Assembly (NCBI RefSeq): GCF_009377175.1
Contig: NZ_VJZD01000038.1
Location: 1 to 51,985, forward strand
Source: Streptomyces adustus
GTDB lineage: Bacteria > Actinomycetota > Actinomycetes > Streptomycetales > Streptomycetaceae
Direction: 5' to 3'
DNA: 51,985 nucleotides
Shown here: in pieces, positions 1-10,060 of the stretch
Layout: each line of letters starts with the position of its first letter
Position numbering within the stretch: the first letter of the stretch is position 1
Made by a program: the position numbers and the translations under genes
Notes under the pieces: model-generated
Database searches by the model: none
The model's input: the letters and a program-made list of their open reading frames with translations, nothing else
Told to the model about the DNA's origin: nothing

Positions 1-154
1 CTCACGCCCCGCGCCCCGCCCCGCTCCCGCATCCGCTCCCGCATCCGGTGCCGGGCCCGGGGGCGTGAGGGATGGCGCGGGGGCTGAACCGGGCCGTGCG
101 GGCGTCCGTGGGTAGGGATGACCTCGACTTCCCGGACCCCGCACCGCCCTCCTC

Positions 155-170
155 ATAGGTCTAAACCAAT
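155..170 (+). promoter_or_regulatory. DasR-like operator candidate upstream of acs
   Basis: ATAGGTCTAAACCAAT matches about 12 of 16 positions of the published DasR consensus (ACTGGTCTAGACCACT type), including the GGTCTA-ACC core. DasR is the GntR-family N-acetylglucosamine regulator of Streptomyces. The site lies about 85 bp upstream of the first start codon. The match is imperfect, so this is a weak inference. Confidence 0.3.
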
Positions 171-212
171 TTCACGGCGGGCCTTGTCATCGGGCCCCCG
201 TGTCTGATGAGG

Positions 213-228
213 TGTGGTCTGGGACACA
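213..228 (+). promoter_or_regulatory. Crp binding site candidate upstream of acs
   Basis: TGTGGTCTGGGACACA contains an exact fit to the Streptomyces Crp motif GTG-N6-G-N-CAC at 214-227, and to the wider TGTG-N8-CACA form. It ends 28 bp before the leader-peptide GTG at 256. acs is a known Crp target in other bacteria, and crp itself lies 9 kb away in this window. Binding is inferred from sequence only. Confidence 0.55.
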
Positions 229-255
229 ACGGACACCCTTCGAAAGGGAGATGTC

Positions 256-302
256 GTGAGCAACGAGAGCCTGGCCAACCTGCTGAGGGAGGAGGGAGGA
301 CA

Positions 303-306
<4 letters not shown>
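256..306 (+). CDS. Putative 16-residue leader peptide resembling the Acs N-terminus
   Basis: GTG at 256 is preceded by an AAAGGGAG ribosome site at 243-250, five bases away. The frame encodes 16 residues ([16 protein letters not shown]) and stops at TGA 304-306, overlapping the acs start GTG at 303-305. The peptide matches the true Acs N-terminus that follows: [12 protein letters not shown] here against [14 protein letters not shown] there. It may be a translated leader coupled to acs, or the remnant of a start region duplicated in tandem. Other Streptomyces Acs proteins, as I recall them, begin with a peptide like this leader, which favours the duplication view. Confidence 0.5.
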
Positions 307-2273
<1,967 letters not shown>

Positions 2274-2284
2274 GGACGGCCCGA

Positions 2285-2317
2285 GGGGCGCCCGGCCACA
2301 CATCGGGCGCCCCTTTT
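2285..2317 (+). terminator. Rho-independent terminator of acs
   Basis: GGGGCGCCC (2285-2293) pairs perfectly with GGGCGCCCC (2305-2313) across an 11-base loop, followed at once by TTTT. It starts 12 bases after the acs stop codon. Confidence 0.9.
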
Positions 2318-2455
2318 GTCCATGAAGAGGCATTTGCCGGTGTAATGGTCGGGTAACCTGACGGCTCAGGGTGTGCCGGGAAGTCTGGTCGGCGATGCCG
2401 TCGGCGACCCCGCGCGACGGCTGTCAGCAGCCGTACCGACCCGGAGGTGCCCGTC

Positions 2456-3889
2456 GTGGCCGCGCCCAGCACCAGTCGACGCAAGTTCCTCGGACGTCTT
2501 TCGCTGCCCGAGCGCACCTACGTCATGGACGCCCTGCGCGCCGAGACGGTCGGCGGCGTACTGCTGCTCGCCGCCGCGGTCACGGCGCTGATCTGGTCGA
2601 ACATACCCGCGCTGCACGACAGTTACGAGAGCGTCAGCCACTTCGAGTTCGGCCCCGAGGCGCTCGGCCTGCATATGTCCGTCGCCCATTGGGCGGCCGA
2701 CGGGCTGCTCGCCGTCTTCTTCTTCGTCGCCGGCATCGAACTCAAGCGTGAGCTCGTCGCCGGGGATCTGCGCGATGCCCGGGCGGCCGTACTGCCCGTG
2801 GTCGCCGCCCTGAGCGGCATGGCGATGCCCGCCGTCGTCTACGCCCTCACGAACGTCGTCGGCGGGGGCTCCATGGACGGCTGGGCGGTGCCCACGGCCA
2901 CCGACATCGCGTTCGCGCTGGCGGTGCTCGCCGTCATCGGCACCTCGCTGCCGAGCGCCCTGCGCGCCTTCCTGCTCACCCTCGCCGTCGTCGACGACCT
3001 GTTCGCGATCCTGATCATCGCCGTCTTCTTCACCGCGGACATCGACTTCGTCGCGCTCGGCGGCGCGGTCGTCGGCCTCGCCGTCTTCTGGCTGCTGCTG
3101 CACAAGGGCGTCCGCGGCTGGTACGTGTACGTACCGCTCGCCCTGGTGATCTGGGGGCTGATGTACAACAGCGGCGTGCACGCCACCATCGCCGGCGTCG
3201 CCATGGGCCTGATGCTGCGCTGCACCACTCGCGAGGGCGAGGAGCACTCCCCGGGCGAGCAGGTCGAGCACCTGGCACGACCTCTGTCGGCGGGCCTGGC
3301 CGTGCCGCTGTTCGCCCTGTTCAGCGCCGGTGTGACGGTCTCCGGCGGCGCGCTCGGGGACGTCTTCACCAAACCGGAGACCCTGGGCGTCGTGCTGGGG
3401 CTCGTCGTCGGCAAGACGATCGGGATCTTCGGCGGCACCTGGCTCACCGCCCGCTTCACCCGGGCCTCCCTCAGCGAGGACCTGGCCTGGCCCGACGTGT
3501 TCGCCGTGGCCACGCTCGCCGGCATCGGCTTCACCGTCTCGCTGCTCATCGGCGAGCTCGCCTTCGCGGGCGACGACGTGCTGACGGACGAGATCAAGGC
3601 CGCCGTGCTCACCGGCTCGCTGATCGCGGCGACGCTGGCGACCGTGCTGCTGAAGCTGCGCAACGCCAAGTACCGCGCGCTGTGCGAGAACGAGGAGCGT
3701 GACGACGACCTCGACGGCATCCCGGACATCTACGAGGAGGACGATCCCGCGTACCACCTGCGGATGGCCGAGATCCACGACCGCAAGGCCGCCGAGCACC
3801 GCAGGAAGGCCCGGGAGACGGCCGAGGCCCGCAGCAGGCTTGCCGAAGTGGCGGGCGGGGCAGGCGATGAGGACGACGGTCCGGCATGA
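2456..3889 (+). CDS. nhaA: Na+/H+ antiporter NhaA
   Basis: This inner-membrane sodium/proton antiporter has 477 residues and about a dozen hydrophobic segments. Family signatures seen are FFFVAGIELKRELVAGDL, the TDIAFALAVLA segment and LAVVDDLFAILIIA. The adjacent Asp pair in the last motif matches the ion-binding pair of E. coli NhaA. Residues after about 400 form a hydrophilic tail rich in Lys, Arg, Glu and Ala that is probably helical and cytoplasmic. It includes an acidic DDDLDGIPDIYEEDD stretch and has no counterpart in the E. coli protein. GTG 2456 is preferred to GTG 2447 because GGAGG (2443-2447) then sits eight bases upstream. Confidence 0.93.
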   Translation: MAAPSTSRRKFLGRLSLPERTYVMDALRAETVGGVLLLAAAVTALIWSNIPALHDSYESVSHFEFGPEALGLHMSVAHWAADGLLAVFFFVAGIELKRELVAGDLRDARAAVLPVVAALSGMAMPAVVYALTNVVGGGSMDGWAVPTATDIAFALAVLAVIGTSLPSALRAFLLTLAVVDDLFAILIIAVFFTADIDFVALGGAVVGLAVFWLLLHKGVRGWYVYVPLALVIWGLMYNSGVHATIAGVAMGLMLRCTTREGEEHSPGEQVEHLARPLSAGLAVPLFALFSAGVTVSGGALGDVFTKPETLGVVLGLVVGKTIGIFGGTWLTARFTRASLSEDLAWPDVFAVATLAGIGFTVSLLIGELAFAGDDVLTDEIKAAVLTGSLIAATLATVLLKLRNAKYRALCENEERDDDLDGIPDIYEEDDPAYHLRMAEIHDRKAAEHRRKARETAEARSRLAEVAGGAGDEDDGPA

Positions 3890-4007
3890 TCTGACGAGAC
3901 GGTACAAAAGAGCGGGACCGGACGCAGCCGGACAGACGTCGGACGGACTCCGCACCGATGTCGGTCGCAAGGCCGCACCATCCGCACGCAGACACAGGGA
4001 GACCTCG

Positions 4008-4502
4008 ATGAGCGCACCCGACGGCAGCCCGGTCGGCGCCGAACGCAGCATCGGCCAGCTGTTCGCCTCGGCGACGACCGAATTGTCGGCGCTGGTGCAC
4101 GACGAGATCGCGCTGGCGAAGGCCCAGCTGAAGCAGGACGTCAAGAAGGGCGCGACGAGCGGCGGCGCGTTCTCCGTCGCCGCGATGGTCCTGCTGTTCT
4201 CCCTGCCGATGCTGAACTTCGCCCTCGCCTACGGCATCCGGACCTGGAGCGGCTGGAACCTCGCCATCTGCTTCCTGCTGTCCTTCGCGGCGAACGTCCT
4301 CGTAGCGGCCGTACTGGCCCTGATCGGCGTCGTCTTCGCGAAGAAGGCCAAGCGCAGCAAGGGCCCGCAGAAGGTCGCCGCCTCGATGAAGGAGACGGCC
4401 GTCGTGCTCCAGAACGCCAAGCCGCACCCGCGCCCGCAGCCCGCCGCGCTGGAGGACGCGGCGCCCGCCGCCATCGAAGCTGTGGCACGCTCGTCCTCAT
4501 GA
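4008..4502 (+). CDS. Phage-holin-family (DUF1469-like) membrane protein
   Basis: This 164-residue protein has an amphipathic N-terminal half (SIGQLFASATTELSALVHDEIALAKAQLKQDVKKG) followed by two hydrophobic segments at about 55-75 and 85-110. A basic tail follows. This is the usual look of the actinobacterial family once called phage holin superfamily III. The family name reflects topology, and lysis activity is not implied. ATG 4008 has GGGAG six bases upstream. The stop overlaps the next ATG (ATGA), so it is translationally coupled to the hydrolase. The same pair occurs in M. tuberculosis (Rv3669-Rv3670, from memory). Confidence 0.82.
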   Translation: MSAPDGSPVGAERSIGQLFASATTELSALVHDEIALAKAQLKQDVKKGATSGGAFSVAAMVLLFSLPMLNFALAYGIRTWSGWNLAICFLLSFAANVLVAAVLALIGVVFAKKAKRSKGPQKVAASMKETAVVLQNAKPHPRPQPAALEDAAPAAIEAVARSSS

Positions 4503-5449
4503 CGGACCCCGGCACCCCCTCGGCGCAGCCCACCTCGGTCGTACGCTCGGACGTACCCGGCGGACACGAGGTGACGCACCGGGACGTCGCCGCCAACGGC
4601 GCCCGCTTCCACATCGCCGAGCTGGGCGACGGCCCCCTGGTGATGCTGGTGCACGGCTTCCCGCAGTTCTGGTGGACCTGGCGGCACCAGCTGGTCGCCC
4701 TGGCCGAGGCGGGCTACCGGGCCGTGGCCATGGACCTGCGCGGGGTGGGCGGCAGCGACCGCACCCCGCGCGGCTACGACCCGGCCAACCTCGCCCTGGA
4801 CATCACCGGCGTGATCCGCTCGCTCGGCGAGCCGGACGCCGCGCTGGTCGGCCACGGCCTGGGCGGCTATCTGTCGTGGACGGCGGCCGTGATGCGTCCG
4901 AAGCTGGTACGACGCCTCGCGGTCGCCTCGATGCCGCACCCCCGGCGCTGGCGCTCCGCGATGCTCTCCGACGTCAAGCAGTCCGCGGCGAGTTCCTACG
5001 TCTGGGGGTTCCAGCGGCCCTGGATCCCGGAACGGCAGCTCACCGCCGACGACGGCGCGCTGGTCGGCCGGCTGATCCGGGACTGGTCCGGGCCGCGACT
5101 GCCGGACGACGAGGCGGTCGAGACGTACCGCCGTGCCATCTGCATCCCCTCGACGGCGCACTGCTCCATCGAGCCGTACCGGTGGATGGTCCGCTCCCTC
5201 GCCCGGCCCGACGGCATCCAGTTCAACCGCCGGATGAAGCGGCCCGTGCGGGTGCCGACCCTCCATCTGCACGGCTCGCTGGACCCGGTGATGCGCACGC
5301 GCAGTGCGGCCGGTTCCGGGGAGTACGTCGAAGCGCCGTACCGCTGGCGTCTGTTCGACGGACTGGGGCACTTCCCGCACGAGGAGGATCCGGTCGCCTT
5401 CTCGACCGAACTGGTCAACTGGCTGAAGGATCCCGAGCCCGATCGGTGA
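4499..5449 (+). CDS. Alpha/beta-hydrolase fold protein, nucleophile position is Gly
   Basis: The 316 residues align with the epoxide hydrolase / haloalkane dehalogenase branch. The oxyanion loop HGFPQFWWTW (52-61), DLRGVGGSD (79-87), an acid candidate in HGSLDP and the base in GHFPHEED are present. The nucleophile elbow should read G-x-[SD]-x-G but reads G118-H-G-L-G122, so residue 120, which carries the nucleophile, is Gly (codon ggc at 4856). The protein may be a non-catalytic member or use another residue. It overlaps the stop of the upstream membrane protein by ATGA. Its positional counterpart in mycobacteria is ephE. Confidence 0.88.
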   Translation: MTDPGTPSAQPTSVVRSDVPGGHEVTHRDVAANGARFHIAELGDGPLVMLVHGFPQFWWTWRHQLVALAEAGYRAVAMDLRGVGGSDRTPRGYDPANLALDITGVIRSLGEPDAALVGHGLGGYLSWTAAVMRPKLVRRLAVASMPHPRRWRSAMLSDVKQSAASSYVWGFQRPWIPERQLTADDGALVGRLIRDWSGPRLPDDEAVETYRRAICIPSTAHCSIEPYRWMVRSLARPDGIQFNRRMKRPVRVPTLHLHGSLDPVMRTRSAAGSGEYVEAPYRWRLFDGLGHFPHEEDPVAFSTELVNWLKDPEPDR

Positions 5450-5499
5450 CCCTCGTGACGCGCCCGGTATCCGAACGTGAACAACTGTCCTACGAACAG

Positions 5500-5527
5500 C
5501 CAATTGCCCGACGCATAGGCCAATTGA
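5500..5527. repeat. Two GCCAATTG repeats 20 bp apart
   Basis: GCCAATTG occurs at 5500-5507 and again at 5520-5527. The CAATTG cores are self-complementary and lie two helical turns apart, in an unusually AT-rich patch upstream of a small gene. This is compatible with a dimeric operator, but no regulator is assigned. Confidence 0.35.
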
Positions 5528-5576
5528 GGGCCCGGGAGGCGGTTATCGACCTTGGGGCAGGGGCAGACGTCGGGGT

Positions 5577-5756
5577 ATGGGCTGGACGCACGACTACAGT
5601 GACGCAGCACGCAACCGCCGCTCCGCCGGTGGTCTGAGCTCCCACCAGAGGGGCGCCCCGGAGCTCGCGGGCGCGAACCCCGGGGTGGGAATCCCGCGCA
5701 TCCTGCGCCGCCGGGCCCGCTGGGTCTCGGTACGTCTGCGCCACCCGCGCGGCTGA
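5577..5756 (+). CDS. Small basic protein of unknown function (59 aa)
   Basis: ATG 5577 opens a 59-residue frame that starts MGWTHDYSDAARNRRSAGG and ends RRRARWVSVRLRHPRG. Nearly all third positions are G or C, as in real genes here. The protein is Arg-rich, especially in its last 20 residues, and has no membrane segment or known motif. The ribosome site is weak (G-rich run 5553-5575). It sits alone between the hydrolase and the convergent protease gene. I believe similar small genes occur here in other Streptomyces but cannot confirm that. Confidence 0.5.
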   Translation: MGWTHDYSDAARNRRSAGGLSSHQRGAPELAGANPGVGIPRILRRRARWVSVRLRHPRG

Positions 5757-5804
5757 CCCGCGCGGGCGGCCGCACCGGCCCGGTGACGGTCCGGCACGAA
5801 CGCC

Positions 5805-7004
5805 TCAGAGCGCGCAGCTGTCGCTGTCCACCTGCTGGTTCGCGCTCCGTCCCGCGACGATGTCCTGCCGGATCTCGTCCACGGTGAGCGCGTACCCGGT
5901 GTCGGCGTCGTCGAGCGACTTCGCGAACACCACGCCGTACACCTTGCCGTCGGGTGTGAGCAGCGGGCCGCCGGAGTTGCCCTGCCGGACGATCGTGTAG
6001 AGCGAGTAGACGTCGCGGCGCACGGTGCCCCGGTGGTAGATGTCCGGACCGTTCGCCGAGATGCGCCCGCGCACGCGCGCGGCACGGACGTCGTACGACC
6101 CGTTCTCCGGGAAGCCCGCGACGATCGCGCCGTCGCCGCTCGCGGCGTCCTCGGACGCGAACCGCAGCGCGGGTGCCTGGAGGTCCGGTACGTCGAGTAC
6201 GGCGATGTCGCGCCGCCAGTCGTAGAGGACGACCGTGGCGTCGTAGCGCTTGCCCTCGCCGCCGATCTGGACGGTGGGCTCGTCGACGCCGCCCACGACG
6301 TGGGCGTTGGTCAGCACCCGGCGGTTGCCGAAGACGAAGCCGGTGCCCTCCAGGACCTTGCCGCAGCTCTCGGCGGTGCCGGTGACCTTGACGATGGAGC
6401 GCTGCGCGCGCAGGGCGACCGCGCTGTTGGCGAGGGCCGGGTCCGGCGGCTGCACATCGGTGATCGGCTCGTTCGAGAACGGGCTGAAGACCTGCGGGAA
6501 GCCGTTCTGCGCGAGGACCGAGGAGAAATCGGCGAACCAGTTGTCGGCCTGGTCGGGCAGCGCCCGGGACACCCCGAGGAGCACCTTGGAGCTGCGGACC
6601 TCCTTGCCGAGCGTCGGCAGGGTGGTGCCCGCCAGCGCCGAGCCGATCAGCCAGGCGACCAGCAGCATCGCGACCACGTTGACGAGGGCGCCGCCCGTCG
6701 CGTCCAGGGCGCGGGCCGGGGACCAGGTGATGTACCGGCGCAGCTTGTTGCCGAGGTGGGTGGTCAGGGCCTGCCCGACGGAGGCGCAGACGATGACGAC
6801 GACCACCGCGACGACGGCGGCCGTGGTGCTTACCTCGGAGTTGTCGGTGAGCCAGTCCCAGATGACGGGCAAGAGATAGACGGCGACGAGACCGCCGCCC
6901 AGGAAGCCGATCACCGACAGGATGCCGACGACGAACCCCTGGCGATAGCCGACGATCGCGAACCACACGGCCGCGACCAACAGCAGGATGTCCAGCACGT
7001 TCAC
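5805..7004 (-). CDS. marP: MarP-type membrane serine protease (CvpA + trypsin-like domain)
   Basis: The 399 residues comprise a CvpA-like N-terminal part with four hydrophobic segments (about 3-20, 24-48, 60-80, 103-125). A chymotrypsin/HtrA-type protease domain outside the membrane follows. The triad is visible: His235 (LTNAHVVGG), Asp266 (RRDIAVLDV) and Ser344 (QGNSGGPL). Cys214 and Cys397 correspond to the disulfide that stabilises active M. tuberculosis MarP (Rv3671c), which is needed for acid and oxidative stress survival. The start is GTG 7004. It is read in the same direction as the Nudix and nth genes upstream and probably belongs to their transcription unit. Confidence 0.93.
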   Translation of the reverse strand: MNVLDILLLVAAVWFAIVGYRQGFVVGILSVIGFLGGGLVAVYLLPVIWDWLTDNSEVSTTAAVVAVVVVIVCASVGQALTTHLGNKLRRYITWSPARALDATGGALVNVVAMLLVAWLIGSALAGTTLPTLGKEVRSSKVLLGVSRALPDQADNWFADFSSVLAQNGFPQVFSPFSNEPITDVQPPDPALANSAVALRAQRSIVKVTGTAESCGKVLEGTGFVFGNRRVLTNAHVVGGVDEPTVQIGGEGKRYDATVVLYDWRRDIAVLDVPDLQAPALRFASEDAASGDGAIVAGFPENGSYDVRAARVRGRISANGPDIYHRGTVRRDVYSLYTIVRQGNSGGPLLTPDGKVYGVVFAKSLDDADTGYALTVDEIRQDIVAGRSANQQVDSDSCAL

Positions 7005-7099
7005 CGCTTCAGGCCTCGCCTCAACACTTTCCGGTTACTCCAGACGGCCGGGGGCCCGGAGGTTGTCCTCCGGATGGACACGACTTGGTGGACACCCTG

Positions 7100-7795
7100 T
7101 CATGACCGCCAGTCGAGTGGCACCGTCTTCTCCCGGTCCCAGGGCCGCTCCCAGCCCGCGAAGTGCAGCAGCCGGTCGATCACACCGGCCGTGAATCCCC
7201 ACACCAGGGCCGATTCGACCAGAAATGCCGGACCCCGGTGGCCGCTGGGATGGACCGTGGTGGCGCGGTTCGCCGGGTCCGTGAGATCCGCCACGGGGAC
7301 CGTGAAGACCCGGGCCGTCTCGTTCGGGTCGACGACCCCGACCGGGCTCGGCTCGCGCCACCAGCCCAGCACCGGGGTCACGACGAAGCCGCTCACCGGG
7401 ATGTACAGCTTGGGCAGCACACCGAAGAGCTGGACACCGCCCGGATCGAGACCGGTCTCCTCCTCGGCCTCGCGCAGGGCCGCGTGCAGGGGGCCGTCGG
7501 CCTTCGGGTCGCCGTCCTCGGGATCCAGGGCGCCGCCCGGGAAGGAGGGTTGGCCGGCGTGGGAGCGCAGCGAGCCGGCCCGCTCCATCAGCAGCAGTTC
7601 CGGACCGAGGTCCCCCTCGCCGAACAGGATCAGTACGGCCGACTGCCGTCCCGCACCGTTCTCCGGGGGCAGGAAGCGGCTCAACTGGAGCGGCTCCACC
7701 GTCTCGACGGCGTGCACCACCGGGTCGAGCCACTCGGGAAGTCCGCTCCTGCTCAGCACCACCGGCCCGCCCTGGGTATTACTCGCCCGCGTCAT
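7100..7795 (-). CDS. Nudix hydrolase, CoA pyrophosphatase-like
   Basis: The 231-residue protein carries LRSHAGQPSFPGGALDPED followed by ALREAEEETGLD. The first resembles the UPF0035 signature that marks coenzyme A diphosphatases, and the second is the REUXEEXGU core of the Nudix box. A few extra residues (GDPKADGP) lie between the two parts, so the box is longer than the standard 23 residues. It probably cleaves CoA or a related nucleoside diphosphate derivative. ATG 7795 is chosen because GAGGGGGG lies about five bases upstream. A longer frame to 7834 has no ribosome site. The order nth, Nudix, marP matches mycobacteria. Confidence 0.87.
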   Translation of the reverse strand: MTRASNTQGGPVVLSRSGLPEWLDPVVHAVETVEPLQLSRFLPPENGAGRQSAVLILFGEGDLGPELLLMERAGSLRSHAGQPSFPGGALDPEDGDPKADGPLHAALREAEEETGLDPGGVQLFGVLPKLYIPVSGFVVTPVLGWWREPSPVGVVDPNETARVFTVPVADLTDPANRATTVHPSGHRGPAFLVESALVWGFTAGVIDRLLHFAGWERPWDREKTVPLDWRS

Positions 7796-7903
7796 CGCCA
7801 CCCCCCTCGTCCTGCCCGTTCCAACGCGCCGCACCCCCGAGATCGTTCCGGCCGGCCCGTCCGACCTGTTCGGCCCGCTCGCCGGGCCCGTCCGCCCGGC
7901 CCG

Positions 7904-9025
7904 TCATCCGGCCCCCAGCGGCGGCGCCGGCCTGCCGCCCGCGTCCAGGTAGGACTGCGGGGGCTTCAGGCGCTGGCCCGGGAAGCCGCCCTTCTCGTAC
8001 TTGAGCAGCTTCCGCGCCTTCTCCGGGTCCGTCTCGCCCTCTCCGTACGCCGGGCAGAGCGGGGCGATGGGGCAGGCGCCGCAGGCCGGTTTGCGGGCGT
8101 GGCAGATGCGGCGGCCGTGGAAGATCACATGGTGCGAGAGCATCGTCCAGGCGCTCTTGGGGAAGAGCGCCCCGACGGCTGCCTCGATCTTGTCCGGGTC
8201 GCTCTCCTCGGTCCACCGCCAGCGCTTCACCAGCCGCTGGAAGTGCGTGTCCACGGTGATGCCGGGTCGGCCGAAGGCGTTGCCGAGCACGACGAACGCG
8301 GTCTTGCGGCCGACGCCGGGCAGCTTGACGAGATCCTCCAGCCGGCCCGGGACCTCGCCGCCGAACTGCTCCGCCAGGGCCTTGGAGAGGCCTATCACCG
8401 ACTTGGTCTTGGCCCGGAAGAATCCCGTGGGGCGGAGGATCTCCTCGACCTCCTCGGGGTTGGCCGCGGCGAGGTCCTCGGGGGTGGGGTATCTGGCGAA
8501 GAGCGCGGGGGTGGTCTGGTTGACCCGCAGGTCCGTGGTCTGGGCGGACAGCACCGTGGCGACCAGCAGCTGGAAGGGGTTCTCGAAGTCCAGTTCGGGG
8601 TGGGCGTAGGGGTAGACCTCGGCGAGCTCGCGGTCGATGCGCCGGGCGCGGCGGACGAGGGCGGTGTGCGATTCGGCCTTCGCCGGCCTGGCGGCCTTGA
8701 CCGGTTCGGCGGTCTTCGCGGACGCGCCGGTCCTGGCGGACTTGGCGGTCTTCGCGGACGCGGCAGGCTTGGCGGTCTTCGCGGGCTTGGCGGACGCGGC
8801 AGGCTCGGCGGGCTTCGCGGGCGTGGCGGCTGCGGCCGGCTCCGCCGCCCTCGCGGCCGTCTTCTTCGCCCGAGCCCCCGTCACCGGCTTCTTCGCCGTG
8901 GCCTCGACGGCCGCCTCCGCCGCCTTCTCTCCACCATCGGACTCCTGTTCGCCCACAGCGGAATCACGCCCTGCACCCACCCGTACAGCCCCCTTGGCCT
9001 GTGCTCTCACCGGCTTTTTGGACAC
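7904..9025 (-). CDS. nth: Endonuclease III with long N-terminal extension
   Basis: Base-excision repair glycosylase and AP lyase for oxidised pyrimidines. The catalytic core occupies about residues 122-345. It has the helix-hairpin-helix LPGVGRKTA with the catalytic Lys, the catalytic Asp in VDTHFQRL, and the iron-sulfur ligands C-x6-C-x2-C-x5-C ([17 protein letters not shown]). The first 120 residues are Ala/Lys/Pro-rich low complexity with repeated [22 protein letters not shown] units, absent from the 211-residue E. coli enzyme. GTG 9025 has no clear ribosome site, so the true start may lie inside the extension. Confidence 0.92.
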   Translation of the reverse strand: MSKKPVRAQAKGAVRVGAGRDSAVGEQESDGGEKAAEAAVEATAKKPVTGARAKKTAARAAEPAAAATPAKPAEPAASAKPAKTAKPAASAKTAKSARTGASAKTAEPVKAARPAKAESHTALVRRARRIDRELAEVYPYAHPELDFENPFQLLVATVLSAQTTDLRVNQTTPALFARYPTPEDLAAANPEEVEEILRPTGFFRAKTKSVIGLSKALAEQFGGEVPGRLEDLVKLPGVGRKTAFVVLGNAFGRPGITVDTHFQRLVKRWRWTEESDPDKIEAAVGALFPKSAWTMLSHHVIFHGRRICHARKPACGACPIAPLCPAYGEGETDPEKARKLLKYEKGGFPGQRLKPPQSYLDAGGRPAPPLGAG

Positions 9026-9128
9026 CCGGCCAGCCTAGAGCCCGGCACCGACATCCGCCTTGGACCCCGAAGATCGGCCCCCAATTGGCCCCCTGCCGCT
9101 TACCTCGGGACATGTGTGCGGCATCCTT

Positions 9129-9142
9129 GTGACAGATCACAC
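9129..9142 (+). promoter_or_regulatory. Crp-like site in the crp promoter region
   Basis: GTGACAGATCACAC fits GTG-N8-CAC but has C where the Streptomyces Crp motif expects G. It lies 90 bp upstream of the crp start, and a hairpin-forming CCCC/GGGG pair lies between them. Autoregulation is plausible but only inferred. Confidence 0.35.
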
Positions 9143-9231
9143 TGTTTGGACCGTCCGGCAAAATGGGGAACACGGTCCCCTGGTACACCGGGGAGCAAGA
9201 TCCCCTGAGCAGGTCGACAAGGAGAGAACTC

Positions 9232-9906
9232 GTGGACGATGTTCTGCGGCGCAACCCGCTCTTCGCGGCACTCGACGACGAGCAGGCCGCGGAGCTTCGC
9301 GCCTCCATGAGTGAGGTGACCCTGGCTCGCGGCGACTCCCTCTTCCACGAGGGCGACCCGGGAGACCGGCTCTACGTGGTCACCGAGGGCAAGGTCAAGC
9401 TGCATCGCACCTCCCCCGACGGCCGCGAGAACATGCTCGCGGTGGTCGGCCCCAGCGAACTCATCGGCGAGCTGTCGCTCTTCGACCCGGGCCCGCGCAC
9501 CGCGACGGCCACGGCGCTGACCGAGGTGAAGCTGCTCGGCCTCGGTCACGGCGACCTCCAGCCCTGGCTGAACGCCCGCCCCGAGGTGGCCACCGCGCTG
9601 CTGCGGGCCGTCGCCCGCCGTCTGCGCAAGACCAACGACGCCATGTCCGACCTGGTCTTCTCGGACGTCCCGGGCCGCGTGGCCCGCGCGCTGCTGGACC
9701 TCTCCCGACGCTTCGGCGTGCAGTCCGAGGAGGGCATCCACGTCGTCCACGACCTGACGCAGGAGGAGCTGGCCCAGCTCGTCGGCGCCTCGCGCGAGAC
9801 GGTCAACAAGGCGCTCGCCGACTTCGCCCAGCGCGGCTGGCTCCGGCTGGAGGCCCGTGCGGTGATCCTGCTGGACGTGGAGCGACTGGCGAAGCGCTCG
9901 CGCTGA
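9232..9906 (+). CDS. crp: cAMP receptor protein, Crp/Fnr family regulator
   Basis: The 224 residues match Streptomyces Crp in length. There is a cyclic-nucleotide fold at about 10-120 (GDSLFHEGDPGDRLYVVTEGKV, GELSLFDPGPRTATATAL), a dimerisation helix, and a C-terminal winged helix. The recognition region reads LTQEELAQLVGASRETVNKALADFAQRGWL. In S. coelicolor Crp affects germination, growth and antibiotic output. GTG 9232 is chosen for GGAGAG at 9221-9226 and fits family length; ATG 9163 would add 23 unlikely residues. It is transcribed divergently from nth. A hairpin follows the stop. Confidence 0.95.
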   Translation: MDDVLRRNPLFAALDDEQAAELRASMSEVTLARGDSLFHEGDPGDRLYVVTEGKVKLHRTSPDGRENMLAVVGPSELIGELSLFDPGPRTATATALTEVKLLGLGHGDLQPWLNARPEVATALLRAVARRLRKTNDAMSDLVFSDVPGRVARALLDLSRRFGVQSEEGIHVVHDLTQEELAQLVGASRETVNKALADFAQRGWLRLEARAVILLDVERLAKRSR

Positions 9907-9918
9907 CCCGGCGTCGAC

Positions 9919-9963
9919 CGGCCGGCTGACGACACCGCACACTGACCCGTCGTCAACCGGCCG
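9919..9963 (+). terminator. Hairpin after crp
   Basis: CGGCCGGCTGACGAC (9919-9933) pairs with GTCGTCAACCGGCCG (9949-9963) with one mismatch in 15 and a 15-base loop. There is no T run, as is common for Streptomyces terminators. It starts 13 bases after the crp stop. Confidence 0.65.
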
Positions 9964-10060
9964 CCGTCACACCGAGCCGACGCCGCCGAGCCGGCCCCAC
10001 GTCCCGTACCGCGCCGAAAACGCGGAGACGCCGCCGCAGCCGTCGGGGCACAGTGAACGC

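Larger units (their letters stand above)
1..255. other. Non-coding region upstream of acs
   Basis: No convincing gene is seen here. Bases 1-10 and 60-69 are perfect inverted repeats (CTCACGCCCC / GGGGCGTGAG), probably the hairpin or terminator of a gene to the left. A 12-bp unit CTCCCGCATCCG occurs twice in tandem near 25-48. The AT-richer stretch from about 150 to 230 holds two candidate operators, listed separately, and presumably the acs promoter. Confidence 0.6.
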
